Below, in pieces: positions 33,997-36,329 of a stretch of 36,329 nucleotides of DNA. The stretch spans positions 1 through 36,329 of the forward strand of contig JASHNU010000067.1 of NCBI GenBank assembly GCA_030041475.1, in the 5' to 3' direction. The position numbers and the translations under genes were made by a program. This stretch comes from Candidatus Sulfotelmatobacter sp. (GTDB lineage Bacteria > Acidobacteriota > Terriglobia > Terriglobales > Acidobacteriaceae). The notes below the pieces were generated by a model. That model ran no database searches, was not told where the DNA came from, and saw only the letters and a list, made by a program, of their open reading frames with translations. How positions within the stretch are numbered: the stretch's first letter is position 1; every line of letters starts with the position of its first letter.

Positions 33997-34731
33997 TTAC
34001 GCCACCTCCGCCGCTTTTTCATGACGCGTCCGGCGCCGCCGCTCCTGCGTCGGCTTCTTCGCGCCTTCGTCTTCACCCGACTTGCGCCGCTTCTTCGCAA
34101 CAGAATTCTCGAGCGACTTCTGCAGCTTCTCGATCGCGGGGTGCGAAAAGATGACTTTGTCACGCCGCAGCAGGTGATACGGATGCACTTCGTTGCCCCG
34201 CACCAGCTCGAGCCCGTCGATATTGCGCGCACTCAATTCCAGGTTGCGGTTTTCGTGCTTCGCCGCTTCGACGATCAACACCGTTGAATCGACCTTCAGC
34301 GCGTCCAGCGCCTTCTGGAATTCCTTGGTCTTCGGCTCTTTCACGTCAAACGCATTCACCACGATGATCTTGCCATCGGCAAATTTCGCGGCCAGCGCCG
34401 AGCGCAGCGCACCCAGCAGCTTCTTGCGCGGGAAGGTGTAGTCATAGCTCCGAGGCTGCGGACCATGCACCGTGCCGCCGTGCCGCCACAACGGCGAGCG
34501 GATCGATCCGATGCGTGCCCGCCCAGTACCCTTCTGCTTCCACAGCTTCTTGCCTGAGCCGGAAACCTCCCAGCGGGCTTTCGTCTTGTGGGTTCCGGCG
34601 CGCTGGCTCGAGCGGTAGTGCTTCACCGCTTCCCAGAGCAGGTCTTCATTGACCGCACCGAAAATCTCATCGACCAGGTCGAGCGTTCCCACTTTCTCGC
34701 CGCTCAAATTATGTATGTCAATCGTTGCCAT
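33997..34731 (-). CDS. rplD: 50S ribosomal protein L4
   Basis: L4 reaches into the exit tunnel; in E. coli it also represses the S10 operon. From the ATG at 34731 (MATIDIHNLSGEKVGTLDLV) it has 244 residues. It includes THKTKARWEVSGSGKKLWKQ, KGTGRARIGSIRSPLWRHGG and the C-terminal KVIFSHPAIEKLQKSL. The last 35 or so residues form a Lys/Arg-rich tail beyond the usual length. An upstream ATG at 34773 would add 14 unlikely residues. Confidence 0.96.
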   Translation of the reverse strand: MATIDIHNLSGEKVGTLDLVDEIFGAVNEDLLWEAVKHYRSSQRAGTHKTKARWEVSGSGKKLWKQKGTGRARIGSIRSPLWRHGGTVHGPQPRSYDYTFPRKKLLGALRSALAAKFADGKIIVVNAFDVKEPKTKEFQKALDALKVDSTVLIVEAAKHENRNLELSARNIDGLELVRGNEVHPYHLLRRDKVIFSHPAIEKLQKSLENSVAKKRRKSGEDEGAKKPTQERRRRTRHEKAAEVA

Positions 34732-34753
34732 TTGTCTTTGCTTCTGCTTTTCT

Positions 34754-34781
34754 GACCACTGGCCACTGGCCACTGATCCCT
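34754..34781. repeat. Heptad array between rplC and rplD
   Basis: Units gaccact, ggccact, ggccact, gatccct occupy the spacer just after the rplC stop. Confidence 0.7.
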
Positions 34782-34784
34782 GTC

Positions 34785-35522
34785 TTAGGCCTTCTTCGCC
34801 GCTCTCTTCGCCGCCTTCAGCGGATCGACCGTCGCCGCACCCGCAAATCCGCGGCGCTCTCTCGGCGGCTTCTTCGCCTTTGTGATCACGATGTATCCGC
34901 CCTGCGGCCCGGGCACGCTGCCCTCGACTACCAGCAGATTTTCGTCTTTATCGACGCCAAGCACGCGCAAGTTGCGCATCGTCACCTGCTGATGTCCCAT
35001 GTGCCCCGACATGCGCATGCCTTTGAACACGCGCGACGGAAACGCCGACGAGCCGATCGAACCGGTGATCTGAAACATCGAACCGTGCGACTTGGGACCG
35101 CCGCCAAAATGATGCCGCTTCACGACGCCCTGAAACCCGCGTCCCTTGCTGATTCCCACGATGTCGACGAATTTCTCGCCTTCGAAAATTTCGACCAGCA
35201 CCCGGTCGCCGACCTTGATCGCCCCATCGGCGCCATCGCTCTCAGCCTCGACTTCGAGCGGAACCTCGCGCAGAAATTTCACCGGCGGCAGATTGTTCTT
35301 CGCCAGATGTCCGCGCTCCGGCTTCGACAGCCGCGATTCCTTCACAAATTCGACCAGGCCAATCTGGGCTGCCTCGTAACCGTCCTTCGCCGTCGACTTA
35401 TGCTGCGTCACAACACACGGACCAGCCTGCAGCACCGTGACCGGGCGAACGTCGCCCTTGGAGTCAAACAACTGCGTCATGCCGACCTTTTTGCCCAGAA
35501 TGCCCGTAACTTTCGTCGCCAT
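34785..35522 (-). CDS. rplC: 50S ribosomal protein L3
   Basis: L3 initiates 50S assembly and contacts the peptidyl-transferase centre. The 245-residue protein begins [20 protein letters not shown] after MATKVTG, includes [40 protein letters not shown] and [17 protein letters not shown], and ends with a basic/Ala tail (AAKRAAKKA). GGAGAAGGAA lies directly before the ATG. Confidence 0.98.
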   Translation of the reverse strand: MATKVTGILGKKVGMTQLFDSKGDVRPVTVLQAGPCVVTQHKSTAKDGYEAAQIGLVEFVKESRLSKPERGHLAKNNLPPVKFLREVPLEVEAESDGADGAIKVGDRVLVEIFEGEKFVDIVGISKGRGFQGVVKRHHFGGGPKSHGSMFQITGSIGSSAFPSRVFKGMRMSGHMGHQQVTMRNLRVLGVDKDENLLVVEGSVPGPQGGYIVITKAKKPPRERRGFAGAATVDPLKAAKRAAKKA

Positions 35523-35592
35523 TTCCTTCTCCGTCCCAGCTTGGGTCGCCCTTTGGGCGCCTATTGGCTGGTGAGCTTATTCGCTCGTGTAG

Positions 35593-35631
35593 GGACGGAC
35601 GCATTCGTCCGTCCGCGGGCTTCAGCCCGCG
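35593..35631. repeat. Two adjacent perfect hairpins in the rpsJ-rplC spacer
   Basis: GGACGGACG/CGTCCGTCC (35593-35601, 35606-35614) is followed with no gap by CGCGGGCT/AGCCCGCG (35614-35621, 35624-35631). They end at the base before the rpsJ stop (35632). Confidence 0.75.
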
Positions 35632-35961
35632 TTATTTGTGCTCTTTCCCGAACGCCTTGATCTCCACATCCACGCCCGCCGGCAGATCGAGCTTCATCAG
35701 CGCGTCCACCGTCTGCTGCGTCGGCTCGAGAATATCGAGCAGTCGCTTGTGCGTGCGGATCTCAAACTGCTCTCGCGATTTCTTGTCCACGTGCGGCGAA
35801 CGCAGCACGCAGTACTTGTTCTTCATCGTGGGCAGGGGAATCGGTCCCGCAATCTGGGCGCCAGTGCGCCGCGCAGTTTCGACAATCTCGCCCGTCGACT
35901 GATCCAGAATACGGTAGTCGTACGCCTTTAACCGGATGCGAATTCTTTCTTTTCCAATCAC
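35632..35961 (-). CDS. rpsJ: 30S ribosomal protein S10 (NusE), GTG start
   Basis: S10 is in the 30S head and, as NusE, joins the NusB antitermination complex. The 109-residue protein reads [60 protein letters not shown] and ends in a conserved [10 protein letters not shown]. It starts at GTG (35961), the only start that keeps the N-terminus. It heads the S10 cluster directly after tuf, across 71 nt. Confidence 0.97.
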   Translation of the reverse strand: MIGKERIRIRLKAYDYRILDQSTGEIVETARRTGAQIAGPIPLPTMKNKYCVLRSPHVDKKSREQFEIRTHKRLLDILEPTQQTVDALMKLDLPAGVDVEIKAFGKEHK

Positions 35962-35979
35962 TGTTTCATCTCTCTAACC

Positions 35980-35997
35980 CCGCCGGCCTGCCGGCGG
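35980..35997. other. 8-bp perfect hairpin in the tuf-rpsJ spacer
   Basis: CCGCCGGC (35980-35987) pairs with GCCGGCGG (35990-35997). No T-run follows on the - strand, so it is more likely an mRNA structure or a repeat remnant than a terminator. Confidence 0.45.
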
Positions 35998-36032
35998 AAA
36001 GATCATGCGGCGTGTCGCAAGCCGCGTGTCAG

Positions 36033-36329
36033 CTACTGAATAATCTCGGCGATCGTGCCCGCGCCCACGGTGTGGCCGCCTTCACGAATCGCGAACCGCA
36101 ACCCCTTTTCCATCGCCACCGGCGTGATCAGTTCGATCACCAGGCTCACGTTGTCCCCAGGCATCACCATCTCCGTGCCCGACGGCAACTCCGCCACGCC
36201 CGTCACGTCCGTCGTCCGCAGATAAAACTGCGGCCGGTAGCCCTTGAAGAACGGCGTGTGCCGCCCGCCTTCTTCCTTCGTCAGGATGTACACCTCCGCC
36301 TTGAACTTCGTGTGCGGCGTGATCGACGC
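36033..36329 (-). CDS. tuf: Elongation factor Tu (C-terminal part; 5' end outside window)
   Basis: The frame is open to the window edge; the last 98 residues are visible. They read [20 protein letters not shown] and then [40 protein letters not shown] and the terminal [20 protein letters not shown]. These are EF-Tu domain 3. EF-Tu carries aminoacyl-tRNA to the ribosome. It lies directly upstream of rpsJ, as in the str-S10 arrangement of many bacteria. Confidence 0.97.
   Translation of the reverse strand, partial: ASITPHTKFKAEVYILTKEEGGRHTPFFKGYRPQFYLRTTDVTGVAELPSGTEMVMPGDNVSLVIELITPVAMEKGLRFAIREGGHTVGAGTIAEIIQ

Overview
The window looks like chromosomal DNA of an Acidobacteriota bacterium, probably of the Koribacter/Terriglobia side. 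This is an inference from GC-rich coding, the gene neighbourhoods and the many small hairpin repeats between genes; no 16S gene or other marker is present to prove it. I recognise no phage, IS element, CRISPR array, tRNA or rRNA.

Layout. (1) Positions 1-2471, + strand: the end of a korABC-type 2-oxoacid:ferredoxin oxidoreductase operon with overlapping genes, closed by an intrinsic terminator. (2) 2509-12407, mostly - strand: a translation/transcription factor cluster read leftwards, rimP-nusA-infB-ylxP-rbfA-nrnA, followed by a membrane glycosyltransferase. A + strand lipoprotein gene (DUF4185-like) lies between ylxP and rbfA and breaks the run. The rimP operon has a visible promoter and a terminator-like hairpin in its leader. 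(3) 12408-17662: an orphan + strand gene with its own promoter and terminator, guaB with a promoter, a VanZ-like membrane gene that appears to use a non-AUG start, a convergent MFS transporter and a small membrane-anchored protein. (4) 17791-36329, all - strand: the merged S10-spc-alpha ribosomal supercluster, tuf-rpsJ-rplC-rplD-rplW-rplB-rpsS-rplV-rpsC-rplP-rpmC-rpsQ-rplN-rplX-rplE-rpsN-rpsH-rplF-rplR-rpsE-rpmD-rplO-secY-adk-map-infA-rpmJ-rpsM-rpsK-rpsD-rpoA-rplQ, ending in a strong terminator. The genes supply ribosomal proteins, the protein-export channel, nascent-chain Met removal, IF-1, RNA polymerase alpha and adenylate kinase.

The most unusual content is between the ribosomal genes. 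These spacers are normally tiny, but many here are 60-190 nt and built from several repeat families: (a) a 62-64 bp double-hairpin element present four times, whose outer stem always begins with the TGA stop codon of the upstream gene (rpsD, infA, rplF, rplB) and whose stems show compensatory changes; (b) degenerate arrays of 7-nt units in at least ten spacers, often as inverted arms and often supplying the purine-rich stretch just before a start codon; (c) a GGGTGCCCCAT...GTGGGA element with an interchangeable stem (two copies); (d) a TGTCATTC...GTGAGGAACC hairpin element (three copies), each next to a heptad array; (e) a longer TGTCATCC... element (two copies). In addition, the start region of infA is duplicated 123 nt upstream of the gene. 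All coordinates and repeat alignments were made by eye.
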